Source: Pseudomonas azotoformans (lineage in GTDB: Bacteria > Pseudomonadota > Gammaproteobacteria > Pseudomonadales > Pseudomonadaceae). Taken from it: 64,000 nucleotides of DNA. This document shows, in pieces, positions 45,495 through 55,801 of this stretch; the stretch's first letter is position 1; the number at the start of each line of letters is the position of its first letter. A program made the translations under genes and the position numbers. Below the pieces are notes generated by a model, which saw only the letters and a list, made by a program, of their open reading frames with translations, was not told the DNA's origin and made no database searches. The stretch spans positions 2,976,001 through 3,040,000 of the forward strand of contig NZ_CP014546.1 in NCBI RefSeq assembly GCF_001579805.1, read 5' to 3'.

Positions 45495-47672
45495 CTAGGC
45501 GGTCTTGCCGGTGTGGTTATTCAACGAAATAACCTTGGTCTTACCGATGCGGTGACGGTAAATCTCACGCAAGTACTTGATCGCCTTCTTCACGCAATCC
45601 CGCGACAGGCGAATGTCATTGATCGATACGAACTTCTCTTTGTCGTTGATCAGCTCGCGGTACTTCTTCTCATACATCGGCTTGATCGCGTACCAGTTGG
45701 TATCGAGGATCTTCGCCGGATTTTCGAACTCGTTGAGCAGCTCGTCGATATGGGCTTCGTCGAAGTCCTCGTGGATGATGAAATCCAGGATCGAGTTGTC
45801 CAGCGTGTCATCGAACCGGTACGGGTTGCGCGCAAAGCAGCGCTTGATGAAGGCTACGATCAGCGTGAGGAAATCATCCGACAGGCACGGGCTTTTCGCA
45901 ATCAAGGTGGTCAGCGACAAGTTGGCCGAAGCACCGATCACCAGGGCATAGCGCTTGAGGGTGGTGTTGGGGAACAGGCTGTTGAGGTGGGTCTTGAGCC
46001 GGTTCAGGTCCATGTAGGACAGCTTGTAGTCCTTGGGCAACGAGACGATGGACACCACCGACGAGCAGTTCTTGAAGAAGTGCAGGTCATGCAACGCGGC
46101 CGCGTCGTAGCCTGAATTCTTGTACTGCTCCAGCGACGCCTTGTAGCGCTTGGATTCGATCGGCAGCAGGCTGATGCCTTCGATGGCTTGGGTGACTTTG
46201 TTGAAGTGCGGCAGGTCGATGGAGCGAAAGAACAGGTCATCGATGTTCAGGCGTTGCGGCTCTTTCTCGAATACCTTGAATTTGTCGCTCGACGGCGCCG
46301 GGGTTTCCGGGACGACGGACTCGGCGTAGGCAATCGCCACCGGGCCGGCCAGGCTCATGAACAGGTCGTTGGCATCCAGGCGGATGGTTTCGCCGATGTC
46401 GATCCCGGCGCGCCGGAAGTAGTTCTGGTCGTAGTCGGTGGTCACGGCCTGGGCGGTGAGGATGTTGAAAATCTGCTGGGAAATGTACTGGTTGGCGTGT
46501 TTTTCCATGGCATTGACGTCAATGTTCTGGATGTTGCCGTCATCGCTTTCTTCGGCATAACGCATGATGTCGTTGGAGATCAGCATCATCGCGTTCCACG
46601 GCCGGATGCGCCCCTTCACGCTGGCTTCGCTGCTGTCTTCGTTGGCGAAGTTGTACGAGAAATCCCATTCTTCCGACAGGTATTTGCACAGCAGGCGCCC
46701 GGCGTTGATGTGCAGCGCCTCGGACATTTCGCTACGGTGGTCGGAAATGTTCGGCAGCACGCAAATGCCGCTGGTGAAGATCGGCTCGAACACAAAGGCA
46801 TGGCCGCTTTTGCTGTCGTGCTCGTCGGCGGGCTTGGTGTCGAACGTCTTGTTCATGTACGAGTGTTGCTGGGCCAGGCCGAATTCCGAGGCCATGCCCG
46901 AGCCGGTGCCGCCGCCGGCGCTGAAGATCGAGAAGTACAGGCGCGACTGGTTGGCCTTGATGCCGCACGAGTCGATCAGGTACGAGTGGATCATCTTCCA
47001 GTCAGGGCTGGAAAAACGCTGGGTGTCTTTATTGAGGATGATCTTGGCCAGGTACTGGCCGAGGATCGGCGCGTTACCTGCACCACCGGCATGGACTTCA
47101 GACAGGTCCATGATTTTCATCTTGCTGTAGTCGCGCAAAAAGCCGCTTTTTTCGCCCTTGCGCGAGAAGCGGATACGCCCGGCGATGTCCTTGTCCAGGT
47201 CGCCAAGCATTACCAGCGGTTCCACCAGGAACACCGGTTTGCTGGCCTTGCCGCTGCCCAGGCGCAGGTTGTTGCGGATCCACTGGGCCGGGCTGTAACC
47301 CTTGTCCTGTGACTTGTCTTCGTTGCTGAATTCGTTCAAGTAGAACTTGCGCGCGTTGTACACCAGTTCCGCCACGTCGAGCGCGATGTTCGAACCACAG
47401 CGGCCCAGGCCGATCAGGCACACCGAGGGGAATTCCTGCTCGTTGCGCGGATCGTTGTCGCCTTCCAGATGGGGGGCGCGCGGGAACACCATGTCGCGCA
47501 GGCCGTCGAGGTTGTCGAGGATGCGGTCGGTATTGGTTTCGGTGAAATACAGGTATTGCTGGGTGGCCAGCGGGCGGGCGGTGCTCAATGACTTTGAACC
47601 TGAGGGAGTGTCCGCAGGAGCTGGGAGCAACACGTCGGATACCACGGTGGCAGAGTTATTTTTAGAAGTCAT
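45495..47672 (-). CDS. Orphan tubulin/FtsZ-superfamily GTPase-like protein
   Basis: A protein of 725 aa from MTSKNNSATV (a TTG 13 codons upstream is also open but lacks a ribosome site). An N-terminal ~70 residues look flexible. VCLIGLGRCGSNIALDVAELVYNARKFYL near residue 85 is the first nucleotide loop. FSAGGGTGSGMASEFGLAQ near residue 253 is the tubulin/FtsZ signature GGGTGSG that holds the GTP phosphates. A large alpha/beta C-terminal region (~residues 300-725) has no motif I recognise and ends in a cationic, alpha-helical tail (CVKKAIKYLREIYRHRIGKTKV). It resembles Tubulin-like (Tubulin_2) proteins. It has no visible partner gene: DUF2288 and a c-di-GMP protein flank it, with REP DNA downstream. 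Confidence 0.78.
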   Translation of the reverse strand: MTSKNNSATVVSDVLLPAPADTPSGSKSLSTARPLATQQYLYFTETNTDRILDNLDGLRDMVFPRAPHLEGDNDPRNEQEFPSVCLIGLGRCGSNIALDVAELVYNARKFYLNEFSNEDKSQDKGYSPAQWIRNNLRLGSGKASKPVFLVEPLVMLGDLDKDIAGRIRFSRKGEKSGFLRDYSKMKIMDLSEVHAGGAGNAPILGQYLAKIILNKDTQRFSSPDWKMIHSYLIDSCGIKANQSRLYFSIFSAGGGTGSGMASEFGLAQQHSYMNKTFDTKPADEHDSKSGHAFVFEPIFTSGICVLPNISDHRSEMSEALHINAGRLLCKYLSEEWDFSYNFANEDSSEASVKGRIRPWNAMMLISNDIMRYAEESDDGNIQNIDVNAMEKHANQYISQQIFNILTAQAVTTDYDQNYFRRAGIDIGETIRLDANDLFMSLAGPVAIAYAESVVPETPAPSSDKFKVFEKEPQRLNIDDLFFRSIDLPHFNKVTQAIEGISLLPIESKRYKASLEQYKNSGYDAAALHDLHFFKNCSSVVSIVSLPKDYKLSYMDLNRLKTHLNSLFPNTTLKRYALVIGASANLSLTTLIAKSPCLSDDFLTLIVAFIKRCFARNPYRFDDTLDNSILDFIIHEDFDEAHIDELLNEFENPAKILDTNWYAIKPMYEKKYRELINDKEKFVSINDIRLSRDCVKKAIKYLREIYRHRIGKTKVISLNNHTGKTA

Positions 47673-47875
47673 TGTGCGCCATGTGCCTGGGCGGATGGCT
47701 GAAAGTATCAAAGGGCCATCACGGAATGGGAGTTCGCGACTTTACAGTGCGTCCTTGTCCTGGGCGAGTGGGCTAAACCCTAGTGTTTTCGGGGAAAACC
47801 TGGCCGGACTCTGATGAATCGGCCGTTCGTCGGCGTTCTTTAGGCAAATGATGGCGAAATGCCAAAGATTCGGCG

Positions 47876-50155
47876 TCAGCGAATTGGCCTGACGATGGAC
47901 GTGGAGCCTCCACGGCTTGGCGAGGGCTCTTTCGGCGTACGGCTGTCCGTGGTGCTCACCCCGCTTGGTGAGTGGAGCGGATTGCGCATGTTGATGCCTT
48001 GCATTACACCGATGATGTCACTGGCTGGCACCGCAGGACTCAGCAGGTAACCCTGGACGAAATCACAGCCATGTTGGTGCAGCAGCTCGAACTGGGCCTG
48101 GGTTTCCACGCCTTCGGTCACCACTTGCAGGTGTAGGGTGTGGGCCATGCCGATCACCGCCTGGACGATCTCGATATCGGCGGTGGATTTGGGAATATCC
48201 TGGATAAACGAGCGGTCGATCTTCAGGGTGTTGAGGGGCAAGCGCTTGAGGTAAGCGAGGGATGAGTAGCCGGTGCCAAAGTCATCGATGGCCAGTGACA
48301 CACCCAGCGCGCGGATTTGCCGCAGCAACGCCAAAGTACTGCTGATGTTACCCATCAGGGCGTTTTCGGTGACTTCCAGTTCCAGGCGGTTGGCGCCGAT
48401 CCCGCTGAAGCGCAACGCGTCTTCGATTTCATCCGCCAGCTCATCGCGGGCCAGGTTCAGGGCCGAGCAGTTCACCGCCATGGTCAGGTCGGTATAACCC
48501 CGTTCCGACAGCAGGCTCAGGTCATGACAGGCTTGGCGCAGTACCCAGTGGTCCAGTTCGGCAATCAGGCCGTTGCTTTCGGCGATGCCGATAAAGCGGT
48601 CCGGAGCCAGTAGACCGTGCTGTGGGTGTTGCCAGCGTACCAAGGCTTCCAGTCGCGTGACCTTGCCCAGTTTCATGTCGAAGATCGGTTGATAGAACAG
48701 CACCAGTTGGTTACGGGTGCGCAGGGCGCCGCGCAGTTCCTCTTCCAGTTGCAGTTCAAGGAACGCGCGGGTTTTTAGGTTGGAGCTGAAGAAGTTCAGG
48801 CTGTTGCGCCCGGCATCCTTGGACTGATACAGCGCCAGGTCGGCGGTTTTCAACAGCTCTTCGCACGTCAGGCCGTCATCGGGAAACAGGCTGATACCGA
48901 TGCTGGTGGTCATCACCATGCGCCGGCCGGCCAGTTCGATGGGTTCTTTCATCTGTTGCATGATGCGTTGGGCCAGGTGCCGGGCTTCGTCGCGGTGGTG
49001 GATGCTGATCAAGATGCAGAACTCATCGCCGCCAAACCGCGCCACCACATCGGCGTGGCTGCGTACCGAGCCCTTGATGTGCCCGGCCAGCACGGTGAGC
49101 AACTGGTCGCCGGCGTCATGCCCGAGGCTGTCGTTGATGCGTTTGAAGTGGTCGATATCAAGGAAGATCACCGCCATCATGCCGTGGGAGGCGGTTTTTT
49201 CGGCGAGCTTTTCCGCGAAGATCTGGTTGAAGCCTCTTCGGTTGAGCAGGCTGGTCAAGGCGTCGTAGTGGGCCACCTGTTGCAGCGAGGCGCGGGCCTG
49301 ATCGAGTTCGCTGAGCAGCGCATTGACCCGACGTAGATCGCGTTCCTTATGTTGCAGTTTCTTGTCAGCCAGGGCCGCGCTGATGCTGCTGCCGATCACC
49401 AGCAGGGTGATGACGGCGACCGACAAGCCCAGTTGAATCGGATTGTTGTCCAGCGGCAGCGACAAGTCCGCCCCCGTCGGCACCATCAGGCGCATAGCGG
49501 CCATGCCGGTGAAATGCATGCTCAGGATGCCCGCGCCGAGCACCAGACTGGCGGCATATTTAAGCAACTGGTGGAACACCCCGGCACCGTTGCGCAGGTA
49601 ACTCGACAGCAGCAAGGCCGCCAGGCTGGCGCCGATGGCAATGCCGATCGAGGCCATGAACAGTTTTGTTTCGAAATACACCTGTGCCTGGGAACGCATG
49701 GCCGACATGCCGACGTAATGCATCAAGGCGATGCCGATGCCCATCCACACCGACGCCAGCAAATACTGGTGGAAGCGCAGGTGGGGGTGACTCAGGGTTT
49801 GCATGGCGATCAGCGACGCGATCAACGCGATCAGCAAGGACGCGAACGTCATGAGCAGTTCGTAATGGATGGCAATCGGGGCCTGGAAGGCCAGCATGCT
49901 GATGAAATGGGTCGACCAGATCCCGCCCGCCAGGCACCCGGCACCGAGCCAGCGCCAGTGGCGGCGCGCGGTAGGGTCTTCGACATGGCCGACGCGTTCG
50001 GCCATGTCCAGCGTGCCGAAACCCGCCGCGCAGGCGACCAGGTAGGCCAGCAGTACCAAAAAGGGGTTATGACTGCAATTGAGTAATAAGTGCCCGCTCT
50101 CTGGAAGCTCGGTAAAAAAATGCAGACCCAGCCATTCCATAGCATGTCCCGTCAT
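47876..50155 (-). CDS. MHYT-GGDEF-EAL cyclic-di-GMP protein (MucR/NbdA-like)
   Basis: A 759-aa inner-membrane protein. Seven membrane spans (residues ~20-250) contain three MHYT-type motifs (THFISML, MHYVGMSAM and MHFTGMAAM), a proposed sensor for a diatomic gas. GGDEF near residue 375 (VARFGGDEFCILIS) and EAL near residue 502 (LEALVRWQHP) are both canonical, and TSLLNRRGF and DDFGTGYSSLAYL are intact. Both cyclase and phosphodiesterase activity are therefore possible. The same architecture occurs in MucR (alginate control) and NbdA (dispersal) of P. aeruginosa; which of these is its orthologue is not clear. It is upstream of the tubulin-like gene on the same strand but separated by 200 bases. 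Confidence 0.9.
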   Translation of the reverse strand: MTGHAMEWLGLHFFTELPESGHLLLNCSHNPFLVLLAYLVACAAGFGTLDMAERVGHVEDPTARRHWRWLGAGCLAGGIWSTHFISMLAFQAPIAIHYELLMTFASLLIALIASLIAMQTLSHPHLRFHQYLLASVWMGIGIALMHYVGMSAMRSQAQVYFETKLFMASIGIAIGASLAALLLSSYLRNGAGVFHQLLKYAASLVLGAGILSMHFTGMAAMRLMVPTGADLSLPLDNNPIQLGLSVAVITLLVIGSSISAALADKKLQHKERDLRRVNALLSELDQARASLQQVAHYDALTSLLNRRGFNQIFAEKLAEKTASHGMMAVIFLDIDHFKRINDSLGHDAGDQLLTVLAGHIKGSVRSHADVVARFGGDEFCILISIHHRDEARHLAQRIMQQMKEPIELAGRRMVMTTSIGISLFPDDGLTCEELLKTADLALYQSKDAGRNSLNFFSSNLKTRAFLELQLEEELRGALRTRNQLVLFYQPIFDMKLGKVTRLEALVRWQHPQHGLLAPDRFIGIAESNGLIAELDHWVLRQACHDLSLLSERGYTDLTMAVNCSALNLARDELADEIEDALRFSGIGANRLELEVTENALMGNISSTLALLRQIRALGVSLAIDDFGTGYSSLAYLKRLPLNTLKIDRSFIQDIPKSTADIEIVQAVIGMAHTLHLQVVTEGVETQAQFELLHQHGCDFVQGYLLSPAVPASDIIGVMQGINMRNPLHSPSGVSTTDSRTPKEPSPSRGGSTSIVRPIR

Positions 50156-50280
50156 AGCGTCACGTCACTGCCTACGGCGATGACCTATGGGGACCAGTGT
50201 AGACGTGTAGGAGAATTCGCCAAGAAGTAATGGCACTTTGCTCCTCTACGATTTTGGCATGCCACTCATAGCGTTTGATG

Positions 50281-50646
50281 CTAAGCGCTGATAGGCAGCT
50301 CCAGTTCGAACGGTGCTTCCAGCGGCGCCAGGCCAAATGCCGCGCGGGCTGCATCGCAATCGGCGTTGTGCACGCCTTCATACCAGGAGGACTCGAATTC
50401 GCGGCACACACTGGAGCGCTGATCATAGATCGTGCAACGGGTGCCTTGGCCCACTTCCCCTTCAAGGCTGCAGCAGCGTGCCGGTTTCTGGTCGGTGCCG
50501 ATCATCGCCACGCGGGTGTGATTGATCTGCACCACCAGATCATCGGGCACCGTGCCCCCCGATGAGGCGCACTCGCCCCAGAAGAAAGACACGCGAAAGT
50601 GTGAACAGCAGGCACCGCAATTCAGACACGGACTGGCTTCGGACAT
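50281..50646 (-). CDS. YkgJ-family cysteine-cluster protein
   Basis: A 121-aa protein starting MSEASPCLNCGACC, the usual opening; an upstream ATG three codons earlier is also possible. Cysteine clusters are PCLNCGACC, ARCCSLEGEVGQGTRC and SVCREFESSW, then NADCDAAR, the Zn/Fe-chelating pattern of YkgJ (UPF0153). It probably binds zinc or an iron-sulfur cluster, but no function is established. It is a single gene, divergent from the MFS transporter. Confidence 0.88.
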   Translation of the reverse strand: MSEASPCLNCGACCSHFRVSFFWGECASSGGTVPDDLVVQINHTRVAMIGTDQKPARCCSLEGEVGQGTRCTIYDQRSSVCREFESSWYEGVHNADCDAARAAFGLAPLEAPFELELPISA

Positions 50647-50897
50647 GGGCGTCATCGATAAGAAAAGTAGGGGTGGGGTGTTACGGAAGGCTCGCCATTC
50701 TATCCGGGCCATGGCCGTTGGGAAGGGGGGCAGGCACTTATATTTTTGTAGGCCAAGTCCCGTGCTGCCGGGCGAAATCATGCCCTATCAGCTTTACGAA
50801 TCATTACAGACAACCGGGGGCTGGCTGACTATGTTGCAGGTACCGGGCAGGATGCATCGGGCATCGCAGCTCTCATAACTATAAAAGAGACGGACCC

Positions 50898-52244
50898 ATG
50901 CAGAACTCGACCCAAGCGGCGAATGCCTGGCGCATTCTGTTCCTGCTGTTCCTCGCTAATCTGTTCAATTTCTTTGATCGCACGATTCCGGCGATCATCA
51001 TCGAGCCAATCCGCATGGAATGGCACTTGAGCGACTTCCAGCTCGGCATCATCGGCACCGCCTTCACCATCGTCTACGCCATTGCCGGCCTACCCCTCGG
51101 GCGCCTGGCCGATACCGGCTCGCGCAGCAAACTGATGGGTTGGGGCCTGTTCGCCTGGAGCGGGTTGACGGCGGTCAATGGCATGGTCGGCAGTTTCTGG
51201 ACGTTTCTGCTGGTGCGCATGGGAATCGGCATTGGCGAAGCCAGCTATGCGCCGGCGGCCAACTCGCTGATTGGCGACCTGTTCCCGGCGCACCGTCGCG
51301 CGCGGGCCATGGGCATTTTCATGCTGGGCCTGCCGTTGGGGCTGTTGCTGGCGTTCTTCACCATCGGCTGGATGGTCAAGGCGTTCGACAGCTGGCGCGC
51401 ACCGTTCTTTATCGCGGCGGTACCGGGGATGATCCTGGCGGTGTTCATGTTCTATATCAAGGAGCCCAAGCGCGGCGCCGCCGAAACCGTGCAGGTTTCC
51501 CAGGAGCGCGTCGACCGCCCGATCCGCCGCGTACTGGCGGTGCCGACCTTCCTGTGGCTGGTGCTGGCCGGGCTGTGCTTCAACTTTGCGACCTATGCCT
51601 GCAACTCGTTCCTGGTGCCGATGCTGCAGCGTTATTTCCTGATGCCGTTGCAGGAAGCGGCCGTCGCCACGGGCGTCATCGTCGGGTTGACCGGCCTGGT
51701 AGGCCTGACTTTAGGTGGCTGGGTCGCTGACAAGATCCACCAGCGTGTTGCCAATGGTCGCCTGTTGTTCGCCGCGTTCAGCCTGATCATCTCCACCGTG
51801 ACCACCGCCTGGGCGTTGCACGCCGGGCGTATCGAGATTGGTGTGTTTGTGGCGCTGTTCAGCGTGGGTTGGTTGTTCGCCTATAACTTCTACACCTGCG
51901 TGTACACGGCGATCCAGGACGTGGTCGAACCGCGCCTGCGCGCCACGGCCATGGCGCTGTTTTTTGCCGGGCTGTACTTACTGGGCGGTGGGATGGGGCC
52001 GATCGTGGTGGGTGGGCTCTCCGATCATTTCGCCCATTCGGCGATGTATGCGGCCGGGGCGGAGCAGATGACTGAAGCGTATAAAGCGGTGGGGTTGCAT
52101 GACGCCATGTACCTGATCCCGGTGGCGCTGTTCTTGACCATGCTGTTTTTGTTCCAGGCGTCGCGGTGTTTTGTGCGCGATGCCAAGAAGATGAAGGAGG
52201 GGTTGAGTGCGGTGGAGGTGCCGGGTTCGGCGGTGACAGCTTGA
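50898..52244 (+). CDS. Spinster-type MFS transporter
   Basis: A 448-aa, 12-span major facilitator. LLFLANLFNFFDRTIPAIIIEPIRMEWHLSDFQLGIIGTAFTIVYAIAGLPLGRLADTGSRSKLMGWGLFAWSG includes the DRT and G-x-LADxGSR loop motifs. RMGIGIGEASYAPAANSLIGDLFPAHRRARAMG is the second signature. This matches the spinster-like/Spns group of MFS exporters (substrates range from sphingolipids to aromatic acids). No adjacent pathway genes suggest a substrate. It is followed by a REPIN and a terminator. Confidence 0.87.
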   Translation: MQNSTQAANAWRILFLLFLANLFNFFDRTIPAIIIEPIRMEWHLSDFQLGIIGTAFTIVYAIAGLPLGRLADTGSRSKLMGWGLFAWSGLTAVNGMVGSFWTFLLVRMGIGIGEASYAPAANSLIGDLFPAHRRARAMGIFMLGLPLGLLLAFFTIGWMVKAFDSWRAPFFIAAVPGMILAVFMFYIKEPKRGAAETVQVSQERVDRPIRRVLAVPTFLWLVLAGLCFNFATYACNSFLVPMLQRYFLMPLQEAAVATGVIVGLTGLVGLTLGGWVADKIHQRVANGRLLFAAFSLIISTVTTAWALHAGRIEIGVFVALFSVGWLFAYNFYTCVYTAIQDVVEPRLRATAMALFFAGLYLLGGGMGPIVVGGLSDHFAHSAMYAAGAEQMTEAYKAVGLHDAMYLIPVALFLTMLFLFQASRCFVRDAKKMKEGLSAVEVPGSAVTA

Positions 52245-52259
52245 GACCGAGGTGACTCC

Positions 52260-52341
52260 TTCGCGAGCAAGCCCGCTCCCACATTCGACTGCATTCCAAC
52301 GTTGGAACTCGGTCAACTGTGGGAGCGGGCTTGCTCGCGAA
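52260..52341. repeat. REPIN (two inverted REP sequences)
   Basis: TTCGCGAGCAAGCCCGCTCC (from 52260) and GGGAGCGGGCTTGCTCGCGA (to 52340) face each other over ~35 bases, the same family as the REPIN at 45398. Located between the MFS gene and its terminator. Confidence 0.9.
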
Positions 52342-52360
52342 GAGCCCCGAAAGACTAATA

Positions 52361-52392
52361 AAGAAGGTCCGTATTGCGCGGGCCTTCTTTTT
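52361..52392 (+). terminator. Terminator after the MFS transporter gene
   Basis: AAGAAGGTCC pairs with GGGCCTTCTT (one wobble), followed by TTTTTA. It is positioned between the MFS gene and the convergent rapA stop; it may work in both directions. Confidence 0.75.
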
Positions 52393-52393
52393 A

Positions 52394-55240
52394 CTAGCCT
52401 GCGACCAGGACCCGAATCGCTTCCAAGCGCAACGCAGCCTTATCCAGCATCGCCAAGCCTTGCTCACGTTGGGCACGCAAGGCCACCAACTCACTGTCAC
52501 GCACGGTCGGGTTGACCGCTTGCAACGCGGTCAGGCGTGCCAGTTCTTCGTCGGTGTCCGCCGCCAGGCGACGCTTGGCCTCGGCCACGCGCTCGGCATG
52601 TTGCGGGGTGATCTTCTCTTCACCGGCATTGATCCGTGGCGTCAGCTGGTCGCGCTGGGCCTGGATGAACTTGTTGGCGCTGGCCCGTGGCACGCTTTCC
52701 AGCTGGTCGTTGAGGGTCACGAATGACACGCGGCTCGACAGGTCGTTGCCGTTGGCATCCAGCAGGCAGCGCAGGGCGGCCGGCGGCAGGTAGCGGCCCA
52801 GTTGCAGCGAGCGCGGGGCGACCACTTCGCTGACGTAGAGCAGTTCCAGCAACACGGTGCCAGGCTTCAGCGCCTTGTTCTTGATCAGCGCCACGGCGGT
52901 GTTGCCCATGGAACCGGACAGCACCAGGTCCATGCCGCCCTGCACCATTGGATGTTCCCAGGTGATGAACTGCATATCTTCGCGGGACAGCGCCTGGTTA
53001 CGGTCGTAGGTGATGGTCACACCTTCGTCGTCGCCCAGGGGGAAGCTGGCGTCGAGCATTTTTTCGCTGGGCTTGAGGATCAGCGCGTTTTCCGAATGGT
53101 CTTCGCTGTCGATGCCGAATGCGTCGAACAGGGTTTCCATGTAGATCGGCAGGGCGAACTGGTCGTCTTGCTCCAGAATGTCCTCGACCAGCGCATCACC
53201 TTCACCTGCGCCGCCGGAGTTGAGTTCCAGCAGGCGGTCGCGACCAGTGTGCAGCTCTTCTTCAAGACGCTCGCGCTCGGCACGGGCCTCGTCGATCAGG
53301 GCTTGCCACTCGCCGTCGTCGGCGTTTTCCAGCAGCGGCAGCAGGCGTGGGCCGAACTGATGCTGCAAGGCGTTGCCGGTCGGGCAGGTGTTGAGGAAGG
53401 CGTTGAGCGCTTCGTGGTACCACTGGAACAAGCGCTCTTGCGGGCTGGTTTCCAGGTACGGCACGTGCAGTTCGATCACGTGTTTCTGGCCGATCCGGTC
53501 CAGACGGCCGATGCGCTGTTCCAGCAAATCGGGGTGGGACGGCAGGTCGAACAGCACCAGGTGATGGGAGAATTGGAAGTTGCGGCCTTCACTGCCGATT
53601 TCCGAGCAGATCAATACCTGGGCGCCAAACTCTTCATCGGCGAAGTAGGCGGCGGCGCGGTCACGTTCGAGGATGTTCATACCCTCGTGGAACACCGTGG
53701 CCGGAATACCGGAGCGCACGCGCAGCGCGTCTTCCAGGTCCATCGCGGTTTCGGCGTGGGCGCAGATCACCAGGACCTTGGTGCGCTTGAGCATTTTCAG
53801 CTGGTCGATCAGCCACTCGACGCGCGGGTCGAAGCGCCACCAGCGGTTTTCTTCTTCGATGTCCGGTTGCGACTGGAAGCTGACTTCCGGGTACAGCTCG
53901 GCGTGTTCGCCCAGCGGCAACTCCAGGTATTCGTCCGGGTTCGGCAGCGGGTAAGCGTGCAGTTTGCGCTCGGGGAAACCTTGCACTGCGGCGCGGGTGT
54001 TGCGAAACAGCACGCGGCCAGTGCCGTGACGGTCGAGCAGCTCGCGCACCAGGCGTGCGCTGGCTTCGGTGTCGCCATCATTGACGGCGGTCAGCAGGGC
54101 TTCGCCTTCGTCCCCGAGGAAACCCTGGATGGTCTTGTGTGCGGCAGGGGAGAGGCGCCCTTTGTCCAGCAGCTCCTGCACGGCTTCGGCGACCGGGCGA
54201 TAGTTCTCGCTTTCGGCGCGGAAGGCGGCGAGGTCGTGGAAACGGTTCGGGTCGAGCAGGCGCAGGCGTGCGAAGTGACTGTCCTGGCCCAGTTGCTCCG
54301 GGGTGGCGGTCAGCAGCAGCACGCCCGGAATCACTTCGGCCAGTTGCTCGACCAGTGCGTATTCAGGGCTGGCCTTTTCTTCGTGCCACACCAAGTGGTG
54401 GGCTTCGTCGACGACCAGCAGGTCCCAGCCAGCAGCGAACAGTGCGTCCTGGGCCTTCTCGTCGTCCACCAGCCATTCCAGCGCGACCAGGGCGAGTTGG
54501 GTGTCCTCGAACGGGTTGGTGGCATCGCTTTCGATAAAGCGTTCTTCGTCGAACAGCGCAACCTGCAGGTTGAAGCGGCGGCGCATTTCCACCAGCCATT
54601 GGTGCTGCAGGTTTTCCGGGACTAGGATCAGCACGCGGTTGGCGCGGCCCGACAGCAGCTGGCGATGGATCACCAGGCCGGCTTCGATGGTCTTGCCCAG
54701 GCCCACTTCGTCGGCCAGCAATACCCGTGGTGCGATACGGTCAGCGACTTCGCGGGCGATGTGCAGTTGGTGAGCAATAGGTTGCGCACGCACGCCACCC
54801 AGGCCCCACAGCGAGGACTGCAATTGGCGGCTGGTGTGTTCCAGGGTGTGGTAGCGCAGCGAGAACCAGGCCAGCGGGTCGATTTGCCCGGCGAACAGGC
54901 GGTCGCTGGCCAGGCGGAACTGGATGAAGTTGGACAGTTGGGTTTCCGGCAGGGTGACCTGCTCGTTCTGCCCATTGAGGCCGTGGTACACCAGCAGGCC
55001 GTCGACGTCGTCGACTTCCTGTACGGTCATTTTCCAGCCTTCGAAGTGGGTGATGCTGTCACCCGGCGAAAACCTCACACGCGTGAGGGGCGCATTCCGT
55101 AGCGCATACTGGCGAGTGTCGCCAGTGGCCGGATAGAGCACGGTCAACAAGCGGCCGTCCTGTGCCAGAACGGTGCCTAACCCCAGCTCTGCTTCGCTGT
55201 CACTAATCCAGCGTTGCCCCGGTTGATACTGCTGCGCCAT
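52394..55240 (-). CDS. rapA: RNA polymerase-associated ATPase RapA
   Basis: A 948-aa Swi2/Snf2-family ATPase that recycles RNA polymerase. N-terminal Tudor-like domains span residues ~1-105 ([31 protein letters not shown]). Walker A is [19 protein letters not shown] box [12 protein letters not shown], and motif III LTATPEQ. The helicase C lobe has [46 protein letters not shown]. Length and domain order are those of RapA. It is a single-gene unit. Confidence 0.97.
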   Translation of the reverse strand: MAQQYQPGQRWISDSEAELGLGTVLAQDGRLLTVLYPATGDTRQYALRNAPLTRVRFSPGDSITHFEGWKMTVQEVDDVDGLLVYHGLNGQNEQVTLPETQLSNFIQFRLASDRLFAGQIDPLAWFSLRYHTLEHTSRQLQSSLWGLGGVRAQPIAHQLHIAREVADRIAPRVLLADEVGLGKTIEAGLVIHRQLLSGRANRVLILVPENLQHQWLVEMRRRFNLQVALFDEERFIESDATNPFEDTQLALVALEWLVDDEKAQDALFAAGWDLLVVDEAHHLVWHEEKASPEYALVEQLAEVIPGVLLLTATPEQLGQDSHFARLRLLDPNRFHDLAAFRAESENYRPVAEAVQELLDKGRLSPAAHKTIQGFLGDEGEALLTAVNDGDTEASARLVRELLDRHGTGRVLFRNTRAAVQGFPERKLHAYPLPNPDEYLELPLGEHAELYPEVSFQSQPDIEEENRWWRFDPRVEWLIDQLKMLKRTKVLVICAHAETAMDLEDALRVRSGIPATVFHEGMNILERDRAAAYFADEEFGAQVLICSEIGSEGRNFQFSHHLVLFDLPSHPDLLEQRIGRLDRIGQKHVIELHVPYLETSPQERLFQWYHEALNAFLNTCPTGNALQHQFGPRLLPLLENADDGEWQALIDEARAERERLEEELHTGRDRLLELNSGGAGEGDALVEDILEQDDQFALPIYMETLFDAFGIDSEDHSENALILKPSEKMLDASFPLGDDEGVTITYDRNQALSREDMQFITWEHPMVQGGMDLVLSGSMGNTAVALIKNKALKPGTVLLELLYVSEVVAPRSLQLGRYLPPAALRCLLDANGNDLSSRVSFVTLNDQLESVPRASANKFIQAQRDQLTPRINAGEEKITPQHAERVAEAKRRLAADTDEELARLTALQAVNPTVRDSELVALRAQREQGLAMLDKAALRLEAIRVLVAG

Positions 55241-55459
55241 GCTGCCTGACTCCCGCCGTGAAAAAGCCGACTATCTTAACGGAACAAGCCCCCACGCCCA
55301 AGGACTCTGACAAAAACTACTCCGTTTGCGTGGGGGGCCGGAAGCCGAATCGACGGGTGGCGGGCACTTGGGAGTGTCGACTGGGTCACAGCTTGGCGAG
55401 CCTGCGCTCAAGTCGCCCTGCCACCCGCCGACAGCCTGTTGATCAGGAGAATAATCACT

Positions 55460-55801
55460 ATGCTGCCACCCATGCTGCCCGTCAGCGTTGTGCCGGTGAC
55501 GTCACAACTCGATCCGGTGCGACAGAAGCCGGATATCCCGCCCGTGGTGCCAGTTCAGCCGGGCTCCAACGAGAGCACCATCGACCTGAAAAAGGGCGAC
55601 GCCGAGACCTCGGCTTTTTTGCTGCGCGAAGAACAACGCCGTCAGCAGGAACAACAGAAACGTCGGCGTGAAGCCGATGAAGACCCGGAGCAGCACCTGG
55701 CCATTCCGGGCGACATACTCAACGCCGATAACACCGTGCCGGTGGTGCCACTGATCGAAGATGCCCCGCGCCAGGGCTTGTGGGTGGACGTCGAGGTTTA
55801 G
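55460..55801 (+). CDS. Small disordered Pro/Glu-rich conserved protein
   Basis: A 113-aa protein from MLPPMLPVSVVPVTSQL; the ribosome site AGGAG lies 10 bases upstream. The first 40 residues are Pro/Val-rich and unstructured. A charged helical stretch (REEQRRQQEQQKRRREADED) follows, then an acidic Pro-rich tail ending RQGLWVDVEV. Pseudomonas genomes carry close homologues beside rapA, in places mis-annotated as an aspartate-semialdehyde dehydrogenase; there is no such domain here. Its stop overlaps the stop of the convergent aminotransferase gene. Function unknown. Confidence 0.72.
   Translation: MLPPMLPVSVVPVTSQLDPVRQKPDIPPVVPVQPGSNESTIDLKKGDAETSAFLLREEQRRQQEQQKRRREADEDPEQHLAIPGDILNADNTVPVVPLIEDAPRQGLWVDVEV

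Noticed and set aside
52802..54625. A 607-codon open frame antisense to rapA
   Set aside because: No motif, no ribosome site; rapA is beyond doubt.
55258..55671. A 137-codon frame overlapping the small gene beside rapA
   Set aside because: Composition is not protein-like and the overlapping frame starting at 55460 has the better ribosome site and a conserved-looking ending.
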